IMG/VR virus record: IMGVR_UViG_3300000553_000273
Coordinates: 1 to 27,242 of that record
Source: a virus
Length of the DNA: 27,242 nucleotides
Reading direction: 5' to 3' (one strand)
Shown here: positions 6,458 to 14,343 of the stretch, in pieces
Numbering within the stretch: the stretch's first letter is position 1
Layout: every line of letters begins with the position of its first letter
Translations under genes and position numbers: made by a program
Notes under the pieces: generated by a model
The model's input: only the letters and a program-made list of their open reading frames with translations
Database searches by the model: none
Told to the model about the DNA's origin: nothing

Positions 6458-7021
6458 ATGAACGCAATAAACTATATCGGAAATTGTCGAAATTTAATCG
6501 ACTGTGATTCGTTGTTGGAAGAATTAAAATCGAAGGAAGGAGTTTCGAGAACAATTGAAACTCCGTATGGTAGAGGATCGGACTTAACTCAAAATGTTGA
6601 CGCGCTGTGCATGTATAACGCATGGAAAGATGCAGGTTATATCGATGCAAATTGTGTAGAATGGATTAATTTCTATCCTGAAACAGAGTTTAGTTCTAAC
6701 TATATCGATCTGTTATCTAAGTTTTTAGGTATAATTCCAAAAAATGTTTGGATAAGTTCTATTAAACCGGGTAAATGTGTTCCGTGGCATTGGGATATTG
6801 AACAAAATGCCGATGAATGGTCGAAAGAAGGATCGTTGACTAGATATACAGTTTTTATCGATACACCGAAGTTAGGACATGTATTTGTTGCCGATAATCA
6901 ATGTTTTTACTTAATTGAGCAAGGCTCTATGTACAAATGGAAGAATTGGAAAGACTGGCATCTAGGATTCAATTGTGGTTTCGAACAAAAATATATGTTA
7001 CATATTGTAGGTGTTGAATGA
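6458..7021 (+). CDS. aspartyl/asparaginyl-hydroxylase-like oxygenase (187 aa)
   Basis: A compact beta-helix protein. The strand-turn SSIKPGKCVPWHWD gives H111 and D113 (HxD), and H168 (DWHLGFN) is the distal iron ligand; the expected 2-oxoglutarate-binding basic residue would be K178. PGKCVPWH resembles the PG..IP.H.D motif of aspartyl/asparaginyl beta-hydroxylases. The gene is divergent from the 6418 gene across 39 bases and has AGGA ten bases upstream of its ATG; a GATATATAAG stretch replaces the clean late box seen elsewhere. Its TGA overlaps the next ATG (ATGA), so it is co-translated with 7018. Substrate unknown. Confidence 0.72.
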   Translation: MNAINYIGNCRNLIDCDSLLEELKSKEGVSRTIETPYGRGSDLTQNVDALCMYNAWKDAGYIDANCVEWINFYPETEFSSNYIDLLSKFLGIIPKNVWISSIKPGKCVPWHWDIEQNADEWSKEGSLTRYTVFIDTPKLGHVFVADNQCFYLIEQGSMYKWKNWKDWHLGFNCGFEQKYMLHIVGVE

Positions 7022-7644
7022 AAATAATTAGCATAATCGATGATACAGTATTCGAGTATTTTAAAACTTATGGTGTTGGATCTCCTACATATGTCGGAAA
7101 TTGGGCAGATGTTTTGCCTACCAATTTATCAGACAGATTGGAGTTATTTGATTGGAACAAACTCCCAATACGAAATTTTTCAAGCATTAACCCGTTAGCA
7201 GTTGACCATCCTTTGTATAACGACTTAATAGATTTATCTCACTTTAGTCACTATAAAACTATCGATCACTGTCAATGGAGAATTGTTAGTTTAACAGACT
7301 TTGAACTAGATTTAACGGCATTAAACAACAAAATTGAGGAGACGTTTACTCATTATAAAATATGGGTTACACGCATTGACCCAGGTTGCTGTATACCACA
7401 ACATCTTGATTCGACAAACGATTTTGTGGACAAATTTCAAATCGATCCAATTAATTTTAAACACATTAAACGAGTAATGATTCTTCCGCATGATGTACAA
7501 CCTTGGCACCATTTATGGTATGGTAACGAGATTATATCGAAAGGAACCAGAGGTGATACTTGGTCTTTAAATTTTTGGGAACCACACGGAGGAAGTAATT
7601 TAGGACCTATTCCTAAATATACATTGCAAGTTATGGGAATTTAA
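7018..7644 (+). CDS. aspartyl/asparaginyl-hydroxylase-like oxygenase (208 aa)
   Basis: VTRIDPGCCIPQHLD near residues 117-131 supplies H129 and D131, and EPHGGSN supplies H190, with K200 near the usual 2-oxoglutarate-binding position. The motif order matches the 6458 protein, and both end in a short hydrophobic strand (LQVMGI here, LHIVGVE there), so they may be diverged tandem copies. Its TAA overlaps the stop of the convergent 7641 gene by three bases, with no terminator visible between. Substrate unknown. Confidence 0.7.
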   Translation: MKIISIIDDTVFEYFKTYGVGSPTYVGNWADVLPTNLSDRLELFDWNKLPIRNFSSINPLAVDHPLYNDLIDLSHFSHYKTIDHCQWRIVSLTDFELDLTALNNKIEETFTHYKIWVTRIDPGCCIPQHLDSTNDFVDKFQIDPINFKHIKRVMILPHDVQPWHHLWYGNEIISKGTRGDTWSLNFWEPHGGSNLGPIPKYTLQVMGI

Positions 7645-8423
7645 TAATAATCTAAATGACCGATTCCTAGTTTTTCGCGAAATTCTTCAGTAAACGGCCC
7701 ATCGATTCTTAAACTATAAGTTTGCTTGTTTGTTCTTCCGCCTGCATGCCAGTCTTGATCGTTAAAGAAAATTGCACGATGCTCGGTTAGTATTTTTGTA
7801 TTAGTATCCGGATCCCATATATAAAATGGCTTATCTAAGTTTGGTCTAATATGTATGAATTCATGTCTGTGATTAAAATAATCTGTTTCTTCGGGAAGAA
7901 TTAAGTCTCTATGCATGGGCATTAGACAATCGTGTTCTGCTTTGAAAAAGATTACACGGCCTAAATGTTTAAAAACTTTATTTGTAACCAAACTTTCTAA
8001 CCACAATTTTAATTCAGGAAAATATTGTATATCAGGAGTCCACGCTTTTTCATCAAATCTAGATTCCCATCCTCCGTCTTCGGTTCTAAGAAAAATAAAC
8101 TGATAAGGATCATACGATCCCATTACTAATTTAAGATATAACATAAATTGATCTCTGTTGTTATACTCTCCAATTTCTCGTCCTAATATACGTATTTCGT
8201 GATCATCCGGCAGTGCGTGATATTCTTCCAATGCTTGAAAATTTGGTTTAAATGTTAGTTCATACGCATTGTCGCAGCCTCCCGGTTTAACCATATTTCC
8301 TTCTTTCTTATATTTAGACAATACAATTCCTTTACACATTTTATAATGTAATCTACTAAATCCTTCTACGTCAATGTGATCATCTAAATTTAAATATGGT
8401 ACTGATCCTATTCCTTTAATCAT
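7641..8423 (-). CDS. 2OG-Fe(II)-oxygenase-like protein, paralogue of the 5567 product (260 aa)
   Basis: Iron-site residues H171 and D173 (MPMHRDL) and H226 (DWHAGGR), with R239 in YSLRIDG as the likely 2-oxoglutarate ligand. The end (TEEFREKLGIGHLDYY) parallels TPDFRKKIGVDNLEYY of the 5567 protein, and the N-terminal halves share a similar layout, which supports a duplication. It is the last gene of a three-gene minus-strand block (9098, 8416, 7641) linked by overlaps of 8 to 11 bases. A function on the same substrate class as 5567 is likely but unproven. Confidence 0.74.
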   Translation of the reverse strand: MIKGIGSVPYLNLDDHIDVEGFSRLHYKMCKGIVLSKYKKEGNMVKPGGCDNAYELTFKPNFQALEEYHALPDDHEIRILGREIGEYNNRDQFMLYLKLVMGSYDPYQFIFLRTEDGGWESRFDEKAWTPDIQYFPELKLWLESLVTNKVFKHLGRVIFFKAEHDCLMPMHRDLILPEETDYFNHRHEFIHIRPNLDKPFYIWDPDTNTKILTEHRAIFFNDQDWHAGGRTNKQTYSLRIDGPFTEEFREKLGIGHLDYY

Positions 8424-9108
8424 AATCGATCACCTCGAAATCTAATTCCATTTTTTTCAATTCTCTATATATAAATTCAAACGTTGCTGGATTAAGTTGC
8501 AAGTATAATTCCGTAGCCGATACTGGATCGAAAAAACTTACATTACCTTGTTTAATTTCTCTGCCGATGATTGCTGATACTGTTTGATCTATTTTATATC
8601 TTAAATCGAATGGCGGATTGTTGACTGTAATTTTCTTTGCGATATGTGTAACATTGTGATATCGAGATAATGGAACTCGGATGACTAATTGTACCCTTGG
8701 ATGAGCTCCAAAATTAACAGCAGTGTGTATAACAGATCCGTCCATTTCATATAAGATGCCATCTGTAATGATCGGATGCATTGTTGATGTGTTCAAATCG
8801 ATCAAATAGCACTGGTCATTACTAATTAAGTTAAGATGATATCTGTTGTCTACATCTGCATGTGCCATATAGCATTTTCCGGGTTCTAATTTCATTAATC
8901 GGGCTTCACCTATTTTATAAGGAATAGAATCTAGAAAATAATGAAACGCGGTATCTTTCCATTCGTTAGATATAGTATACGGATCATATAACCAATGGCC
9001 AATCGGGTTATTTAATCGGCATCGTCCGGTTTCGTCCCATTTTACCTGATCCAACAACGGAATTAGTTCATCGAGATTTGTCTGGAATTTAAGTTTTTTA
9101 AGAAACAT
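8416..9108 (-). CDS. aspartyl/asparaginyl beta-hydroxylase-like protein (230 aa)
   Basis: I start at the ATG at 9108 (MFLKKLKFQTNLDELIPLL), because longer starts run deep into the upstream gene. LEPGKCYMAHADVD gives H83 and D85; DGSVIHTAVNFG gives H128; R138 or R144 (PRVQLVIRV) fits the 2-oxoglutarate position. This is the clearest aspartyl/asparaginyl hydroxylase signature in the island. About 80 residues follow the catalytic domain, a helical extension without recognised motifs. The start overlaps the previous gene by 11 bases and the stop overlaps the next start by 8. Confidence 0.77.
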   Translation of the reverse strand: MFLKKLKFQTNLDELIPLLDQVKWDETGRCRLNNPIGHWLYDPYTISNEWKDTAFHYFLDSIPYKIGEARLMKLEPGKCYMAHADVDNRYHLNLISNDQCYLIDLNTSTMHPIITDGILYEMDGSVIHTAVNFGAHPRVQLVIRVPLSRYHNVTHIAKKITVNNPPFDLRYKIDQTVSAIIGREIKQGNVSFFDPVSATELYLQLNPATFEFIYRELKKMELDFEVIDYD

Positions 9109-9784
9109 ACAATCCCTTGGCTCTTTCGATAAACCCATCGGGATAGTTAGATTTAAAACTTTCGAAAGCCATAAATTGCATAGAATTATATGACAATACA
9201 CTATCCCATGTAATTCCAGCCTTTGCCATCGTTTCTTCTAACTTAGACTGACGACCATCGCTAATATGGCTTTTAAAATTCTTTAATGGAACTAACTCTT
9301 CTTCATCGGAATGACAAAAGAAATAATTAATACTTTTTAATCTATTATTGACTATAAAATAACTACTAGGATGTAATGAATACTTGTAAAAATTTAAAGA
9401 CTTATGCGCCTTAAAAATTTCTATCATTTGATCTTGCCAATCAGGAAGCACTTTATCATAAGTACAATTATTATCATAATGTTGTTGCCAAAAATCCGGA
9501 CCGTCGATTTTTAAAAATATCTTTTTTGTAATGTAATCGATTTCTAAGATTTCAGGAACTAATTCGGGATAATGTTCGTTCATTAATGACAAATACTTTA
9601 CTTCCCGATTCCATTTATCCTCCATTAATTCTGGATCGATAATCTGATTCATACCTTTATGATAATCGGTATCATTGTGATACCATTGACAAAATATTTT
9701 TTTATCTTTACTTATGAGACTAGTATAAATTAGATTATTTCTGACCAATCCATATTCCGGTGTATTATTATAGTAGTATTCCAT
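9098..9784 (-). CDS. protein-kinase-fold-like protein, possibly a small-molecule or sugar kinase (228 aa)
   Basis: The layout recalls kinase-like phosphotransferases: an N-terminal sheet, a helix with WNREVKYLSLMNEHYPELVP (residues near 55-75), a linker strand FLKIDGPDFWQ, a helix ending FKAHKSLNF, and LHPSSYFIVNNRLKSINYF where a catalytic loop and metal strand would sit. The usual HxDxxxxN and DFG residues are not clean (HPSSYFIV and INYFF), so it may be a pseudokinase or a diverged family. It leads the minus-strand block 9098-8416-7641 and has a late box four bases before its ATG. The fold call is tentative. Confidence 0.5.
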   Translation of the reverse strand: MEYYYNNTPEYGLVRNNLIYTSLISKDKKIFCQWYHNDTDYHKGMNQIIDPELMEDKWNREVKYLSLMNEHYPELVPEILEIDYITKKIFLKIDGPDFWQQHYDNNCTYDKVLPDWQDQMIEIFKAHKSLNFYKYSLHPSSYFIVNNRLKSINYFFCHSDEEELVPLKNFKSHISDGRQSKLEETMAKAGITWDSVLSYNSMQFMAFESFKSNYPDGFIERAKGLYVS

Positions 9785-9788
9785 GAGA

Positions 9789-9796
9789 TATTTATT
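9789..9796 (-). promoter_or_regulatory. T4-type late box abutting the 9784 start
   Basis: On the minus strand AATAAATA is followed by TCTC and ATG. Back to back with the plus-strand box at 9804-9812, so this 50-base gap is a divergent promoter pair. Confidence 0.5.
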
Positions 9797-9803
9797 TTGC
9801 CAC

Positions 9804-9812
9804 TAATAAATA
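9804..9812 (+). promoter_or_regulatory. T4-type late box for the 9835 gene
   Basis: TAATAAATA, 22 bases before the ATG, with a GGAG ribosome site at 9826-9829. Together with the tail fibre gene, this is the conventional late layout with a leader. Confidence 0.55.
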
Positions 9813-9834
9813 ACAAACAGAAATTGGAGCATAA

Positions 9835-11070
9835 ATGTCGGTTCAATTATACAAAAATAAACTCAAGAGTCATATCGTTTATTGTTTTATTAACGATCTC
9901 GATAGGTATACCTCTAATTGGATAAAAGAGATTATAAAAAATAGTGCAGACTTTGAACTCACATCGGTGTTATCAAGAGGACACGATGTAATTATTAGCG
10001 ACAATGCAGATCATGCGTTATTAGAAGCATGTAAAAAACATACACATGCAGTTGTATGCTCTTTGGGCAATCAATGGTTCGATCAAGATACATTCTTTAA
10101 ATTAGTAAATGATAAATGTCAAGAAAATTTCTTCATAATCGGAGATATTGTAGACAACGAATTAGACACTACTTGCTATTTAATAGATTTAGATTGTTAT
10201 AGACGATTAAATTACACTATTAAAGGAAATGAAGGAGACATTGAGCCATTCGATGATGAATTTAAAAAATATAAAAGATATTTTCATCCTGATAAGTGCA
10301 ACTCGTTAAAAATGTTAGGACAACTTTATTTGGAGTCTTCGATTGGTAGTAAATCGTGGACCAGCGCATTTCAAATGCATCGATGTAATACACACTTGGA
10401 TATGGCAGGACCGCTATTAAATTTTGTTACAAATGCTAATGGGTTAGATTGGATTTTATATTTGTATCATTATGGGTTTGATGAGAATACCCGAGTCAAA
10501 TTTGTAGACTACAATATGGCTTCGTTGGAATTTACACGGCAATTAGTACAGTGGGAAGGCGAAGATTACCCAGAATTCATGTACAATTTCGGAAAAGAAA
10601 AAACAGAATACTTAAATCTTCCATACAACAGTTTCTTTTCCGAAAAAGATAATATCGAACAGTTGTGGAGTGAAACTAAAAAAATGGTAAATTGGGACGA
10701 AACATGGCCTAAAATTAGAAAGATGGTTAAATTTGAATTTTGTTATAAAGATTTCCTACATCAAGAAATCGATCACTGGTTAGACGAATCATATAACACC
10801 GAGAAAACATTAATCAACATCAGTCATGTCTTTAGTTATTATCCATCGGCTATATTTTATACATTGGATTACAGAATATCGATGGAAAATGCAACCATTA
10901 GATATCTAAAAGAAAACGTTCCGGAAGCATTTATTAAATTTACAGGTCGTGCAGGAGAAGGACTATATGAAGAAGAAATGCGTAGCTTTGGACAATGCAA
11001 AGAATTAGTAGAAATTCAAACAACGGAGTTAATTCGACCAGCATGGCACGATCCTTCCGATTGGTTATAG
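9835..11070 (+). CDS. large island protein, possible SAM-dependent methyltransferase (411 aa)
   Basis: A soluble 411-residue protein. The centre (LLNFVTNANGLDWILYLYHYGF, then VKFVDYNMASLEFTR near residues 225-240) resembles a Rossmann-type nucleotide-binding unit with an acidic residue ending the second strand, as in class I methyltransferases. The glycine-rich loop is not canonical. The first 180 residues look like a separate alpha/beta domain (HAVVCSLGNQWFD, FFIIGDIVDNE), perhaps glycosyltransferase-like. The C-terminus ends RPAWHDPSDWL. It stands alone on the plus strand with its own late box, and its TAG stop overlaps the convergent radical SAM gene's end. Function is uncertain; the methyltransferase call is an inference from pattern only. 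Confidence 0.45.
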   Translation: MSVQLYKNKLKSHIVYCFINDLDRYTSNWIKEIIKNSADFELTSVLSRGHDVIISDNADHALLEACKKHTHAVVCSLGNQWFDQDTFFKLVNDKCQENFFIIGDIVDNELDTTCYLIDLDCYRRLNYTIKGNEGDIEPFDDEFKKYKRYFHPDKCNSLKMLGQLYLESSIGSKSWTSAFQMHRCNTHLDMAGPLLNFVTNANGLDWILYLYHYGFDENTRVKFVDYNMASLEFTRQLVQWEGEDYPEFMYNFGKEKTEYLNLPYNSFFSEKDNIEQLWSETKKMVNWDETWPKIRKMVKFEFCYKDFLHQEIDHWLDESYNTEKTLINISHVFSYYPSAIFYTLDYRISMENATIRYLKENVPEAFIKFTGRAGEGLYEEEMRSFGQCKELVEIQTTELIRPAWHDPSDWL

Positions 11071-12486
11071 TAAATGTGCTAATTCAGGGAATGTTTTTTT
11101 AAAATCAGTTCCTCGAATTTTATCCATCTTTTGTATATACTCTTGAAAATCGGGTATTAGGTTAGATTGGTCTTCTGAATCCATCCAATCTAATATTCCT
11201 TCCCACCTTTTCCACCCATACGGATTCGTTTCCCAAAATTCAGTATCTTGTGTGTAGTTATTCCATAGCCATTGTTTTAACTCGTCGAACAATTTACGTA
11301 TTTCTGTCTTATCTTCTTTAGGTAATACTCGAAGACTTAGCCACGTTGGAATCCATACTAAATGTACTCCAATCAGACCTCCTCCTGACAATTGCCCTGC
11401 GGCATTTTTTTCAGAATTGAGTTTTTTAAACCCACTCAATACCTTCCACTTAATGAAGTCAGGAACATGCTTAATATTAAGAATCTGTATAGCATATGCT
11501 ATTGTAATTTCTATGTGATCTGGAGTATTTTCTAACATCCACAAGTTTTTTTCCACAATTTTCCAATCAGTAGGATATCGTATATAATGCACACGTTCGC
11601 CTATTCCGTCTAGACTAATACCGACTTTAACTTTACGAAACTGTTTCCAAATACTGATAATTTCTTCGTTAATAAGGATTCCGTTAGTATTGTACCGCAG
11701 TCCGATTTTATTTGCATAACCCCTACGAATGATCTCTTCTAAGAAAATTTTGTGTTCTTTGATCAATAAAGGTTCTCCTCCAGCAAAATATAATTGTTTG
11801 ATATTAGGAATTTGATCGAATATCTCCTCCCAGAATTTCGGATTTTCATGCCAAACATTATTAAACCCTTTTTGATCCCAAGTCATTTGTTTTTTGATTA
11901 ATGGACTTTGTACAATAGGAAATAACTTCTTGTGATCAGGAATCCAATGACTGGAATCATGCGGACTGCACATAACACATTTTAAATTACAAGTGTGGCC
12001 TAGTCTTAAGTCCAAATATTCCAATTTATAAGGAATAGAACCATCATCGGTTGTTTGTTCAACAAGTTCTGGAATGTTAATACCGTCATAATACCATGAC
12101 CCGGTTTCCCATACACGTTTACTAACAACTCCTTGCTCTTCCTCTTGATGGCACTTTAAACAATTTGCTGGAATTTCACCTGCTAAAATTGTTCGTCTTA
12201 TTGATCGCATGTATTCATTATTAAATGCTTCAGTCGGCAAATTATATGCAAAGTTTGCTGGTTTTCCATCTGCCATTTTAACTAAGCCCACTGTATAATC
12301 TCCAGACTCGGCACCACTAGCATTTGCTACACAACAAACCCTCATATCTCCATTGGGGCGTGTTGCTAAATGTATCCACGGTAATACACAGAAAGTAGGA
12401 CTTCCTGATACCTCTGTAATTTGTTTTTGCCACGTTCCTAATTGTGTGTTTTCGGAATGCAATTGAAAATGTTTATATTTTGTCAT
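11065..12486 (-). CDS. radical SAM protein with N-terminal twitch domain (473 aa)
   Basis: The first 120 residues hold a twitch-type cluster domain: C33 (TFCVLPWIHLATRPNG), C51 and C52, then C109 and C112. The radical SAM core follows with CNLKCVMC at C166, C170 and C173, and FAGGEP further on. This N-terminal-twitch order is the reverse of the usual SPASM layout and is known as a distinct radical SAM family. These enzymes cleave SAM to a 5'-deoxyadenosyl radical and usually modify peptides or other polymers when an auxiliary cluster is present. It overlaps the upstream gene by ATGA and is co-transcribed with it. Its homologue is at 14327. Confidence 0.88.
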   Translation of the reverse strand: MTKYKHFQLHSENTQLGTWQKQITEVSGSPTFCVLPWIHLATRPNGDMRVCCVANASGAESGDYTVGLVKMADGKPANFAYNLPTEAFNNEYMRSIRRTILAGEIPANCLKCHQEEEQGVVSKRVWETGSWYYDGINIPELVEQTTDDGSIPYKLEYLDLRLGHTCNLKCVMCSPHDSSHWIPDHKKLFPIVQSPLIKKQMTWDQKGFNNVWHENPKFWEEIFDQIPNIKQLYFAGGEPLLIKEHKIFLEEIIRRGYANKIGLRYNTNGILINEEIISIWKQFRKVKVGISLDGIGERVHYIRYPTDWKIVEKNLWMLENTPDHIEITIAYAIQILNIKHVPDFIKWKVLSGFKKLNSEKNAAGQLSGGGLIGVHLVWIPTWLSLRVLPKEDKTEIRKLFDELKQWLWNNYTQDTEFWETNPYGWKRWEGILDWMDSEDQSNLIPDFQEYIQKMDKIRGTDFKKTFPELAHLL

Positions 12487-13568
12487 TTTTTTAAATCTGT
12501 AAAATGATTACGAGTTCTGTTAAGATTCTTATCTTTAAAATTTCCACATACTCTTGCACAGACATTAACACAATTAGTCCTAACCGCATCGTTCCACGCT
12601 GTTTGCCATTCGGTACTATTTACAATTTCTTTAATGGTTTTATTATGTAAGCTAAGTTGGTCCATATTTCCGAATCTTTCATTTAAAAATAATTTAAGGT
12701 TTAATTTAGCATCTTGTATGTAATCATAAATTAATTCTTCGGGCCTAGAGAAGATATATGGAATACCTGCAGTGAACGAACACGGCCATAGATACCCTTG
12801 TGCATCTATGTGTACCATCTGAGAACGAGCAGATTCGCAAGTTATCTCGGCCATCGCTAAAATCTGTTTATAATTAGCTAGCGTGTCAGCATCAATAGAT
12901 GGTGTCGTCGGTATTGTCGGTTGCTCTATCTTATAAATTACATTCCCATTTTTGTCTAATACATCGAAATAAGATTGCCCGATAAATCGACTAGATTGAC
13001 GTTTATAAAATTTGTTAAATCCGATTTCTTTTGATAATTTTTCAGCATCATTAAGTTGATGTTCATTATGTTTAAATTCTATAAAACACCAACTAGCATT
13101 ACCTCCAGCATCGATAAATGCACGAGCGTTATCTAGTATTTTATTAAAATCAGTACCAATTCGATGAATTTTATGTGTATCCTCTAATCCGTCTATGCCA
13201 AATCGTACTTCATGACGAAGAGGAAGGACTTTTGCTAATTGTTTCCACCATTCGGAAACCCTTGCACTTCCGTTCGTGTCAATACCGATCATTATCGACG
13301 GCTTGATACTAGCAACATATTCGATTATAGGAATTAAATCATTATTTAAAATAGGATCTCCAAAATTGCCACATAATGTAATATCATCTAATTTTTTAAT
13401 AAAATCTTCAGGGCATTTGTCTATAAAAAACTCTAATGTAATATCGCTCATAGGTAATAAAGGATTAGCTAATCCGCTATGATAATTTCTAGTACACATA
13501 GGGCATTGTGCTTGGCACCTAGAAGAAATCTCTAAACTAAGCGATCGAATTTGATTATAATTGTGCAT
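12483..13568 (-). CDS. radical SAM/SPASM-type protein, copy 1 of three (361 aa)
   Basis: SAM cluster C18, C22 and C25 in SRCQAQCPMC. The middle shares LCGNFGDP, NTNGSARVSEWWKQLA and FGIDGLEDTHKIHRIGT with the proteins at 16472 and 17548. The C-terminal third carries extra cysteines (EITCESARS, YLWPCSF, then CVNVCARVCGN), consistent with a SPASM-type auxiliary Fe-S domain. Length is typical. It leads a two-gene block with the twitch protein at 11065 and has an exact TATAAATA box seven bases before its ATG. Peptide modification is the usual role for SPASM enzymes; the substrate here is unknown. Confidence 0.87.
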   Translation of the reverse strand: MHNYNQIRSLSLEISSRCQAQCPMCTRNYHSGLANPLLPMSDITLEFFIDKCPEDFIKKLDDITLCGNFGDPILNNDLIPIIEYVASIKPSIMIGIDTNGSARVSEWWKQLAKVLPLRHEVRFGIDGLEDTHKIHRIGTDFNKILDNARAFIDAGGNASWCFIEFKHNEHQLNDAEKLSKEIGFNKFYKRQSSRFIGQSYFDVLDKNGNVIYKIEQPTIPTTPSIDADTLANYKQILAMAEITCESARSQMVHIDAQGYLWPCSFTAGIPYIFSRPEELIYDYIQDAKLNLKLFLNERFGNMDQLSLHNKTIKEIVNSTEWQTAWNDAVRTNCVNVCARVCGNFKDKNLNRTRNHFTDLKK

Positions 13569-13575
13569 AGGAAAA

Positions 13576-13583
13576 TATTTATA
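13576..13583 (-). promoter_or_regulatory. exact T4 late consensus abutting the 13568 start
   Basis: On the minus strand TATAAATA is followed by TTTTCCT and ATG. This is the only exact T4 late octamer found in the island. The T4 late transcription start would fall at or within a few bases of the ATG. Confidence 0.6.
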
Positions 13584-13598
13584 TGCTACTATAATGAA

Positions 13599-13606
13599 GG
13601 TAAATA
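13599..13606 (+). promoter_or_regulatory. T4-type late box abutting the 13612 start
   Basis: GGTAAATA, then TTTTA, then ATG. It faces away from the box at 13576-13583, forming a divergent pair in a gap of 43 bases. Confidence 0.45.
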
Positions 13607-13611
13607 TTTTA

Positions 13612-14343
13612 ATGAAATACTATGACATAGACGAAGTTCCAATTCCTTTCGACCCAACATGGAGCAGTATTGCTATTAGTTTAAGCGGTGGTGCAGATAG
13701 TGCATTACTATCGTACCTACTTTGTGATATTGCCAAAAATTACCAAACTAAAATAAACATCATCAATCATGTTAGATGCTGGAAAACACGCCCGTGGCAG
13801 CAATATAACGCTGATCAAGTATTCGATTGGTTATTTCAAAAATTTTATGATACAGAATTTATTAGACATACGAATTTCATTGCTCCTGAATTGGAATATG
13901 GAAATATAGGACCTAGCTTAACTGACGAGTATGGAAAGAACGTTAGCGGAGATAATATTCAACAACGTGCATATGCAGAATTTATTTGTCACAAACATGA
14001 TATACCTGCATACTATAACGGAGTCACACATAATCCTACATCCATAGACTTTAATGGAATGAAAGAAAGAGATGTTGAATTGAACGATAATACGCGTCAC
14101 TTACTTGTGATGAAACATATGGGTCGTTGGGCGTTACACCCATTTCGATTTACTGACAAATCTTGGGTCATTAAACAATATAAGAGATTAAACATCGAAG
14201 ATTTATTGCATATTACACGCAGTTGCGAAGGTGAATTTACTGGATTAAATTATCAAACATACATGAAAGGACAAGATGTACCGGAGTGCGGGGAATGTTT
14301 CTGGTGTAAAGAACGGAAGTGGGCAATTGAACAAAACAAGTAA
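13612..14343 (+). CDS. QueC-like PP-loop ATP-dependent enzyme (243 aa)
   Basis: I start at ATG 13612 (MKYYDIDEVPIPFDPTW), since the late-box spacing matches the other block-leading genes; upstream in-frame starts overlap the divergent promoter. The PP-loop SGGADS is at residues 25-30. A C-terminal zinc site is formed by C205, then C226, C229 and C232 (ECGECFWCKER), the arrangement typical of QueC, the 7-cyano-7-deazaguanine synthase. PP-loop enzymes adenylate a carboxylate or carbonyl and add nitrogen or sulfur. No QueD, QueE or FolE partner is seen in the window, so another amide-, nitrile- or adduct-forming reaction is possible. It overlaps the next gene by 17 bases and leads a block with two radical SAM genes. 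Confidence 0.78.
   Translation: MKYYDIDEVPIPFDPTWSSIAISLSGGADSALLSYLLCDIAKNYQTKINIINHVRCWKTRPWQQYNADQVFDWLFQKFYDTEFIRHTNFIAPELEYGNIGPSLTDEYGKNVSGDNIQQRAYAEFICHKHDIPAYYNGVTHNPTSIDFNGMKERDVELNDNTRHLLVMKHMGRWALHPFRFTDKSWVIKQYKRLNIEDLLHITRSCEGEFTGLNYQTYMKGQDVPECGECFWCKERKWAIEQNK

Noticed and set aside
1776-11070. Genome-wide recoding of TAG as a sense codon
   Set aside because: All other long genes are free of internal TAG and two end in TAG (3769-3771, and 11068-11070 followed by TAA); only the broken 1776 gene contains in-frame TAG.
14276-14326. ATG 14276 as start of the twitch radical SAM gene
   Set aside because: It has a fair AAGGA site but would overlap the QueC-like zinc-motif region by 68 bases; the TTG at 14327 keeps the first conserved Cys with a 17-base overlap.
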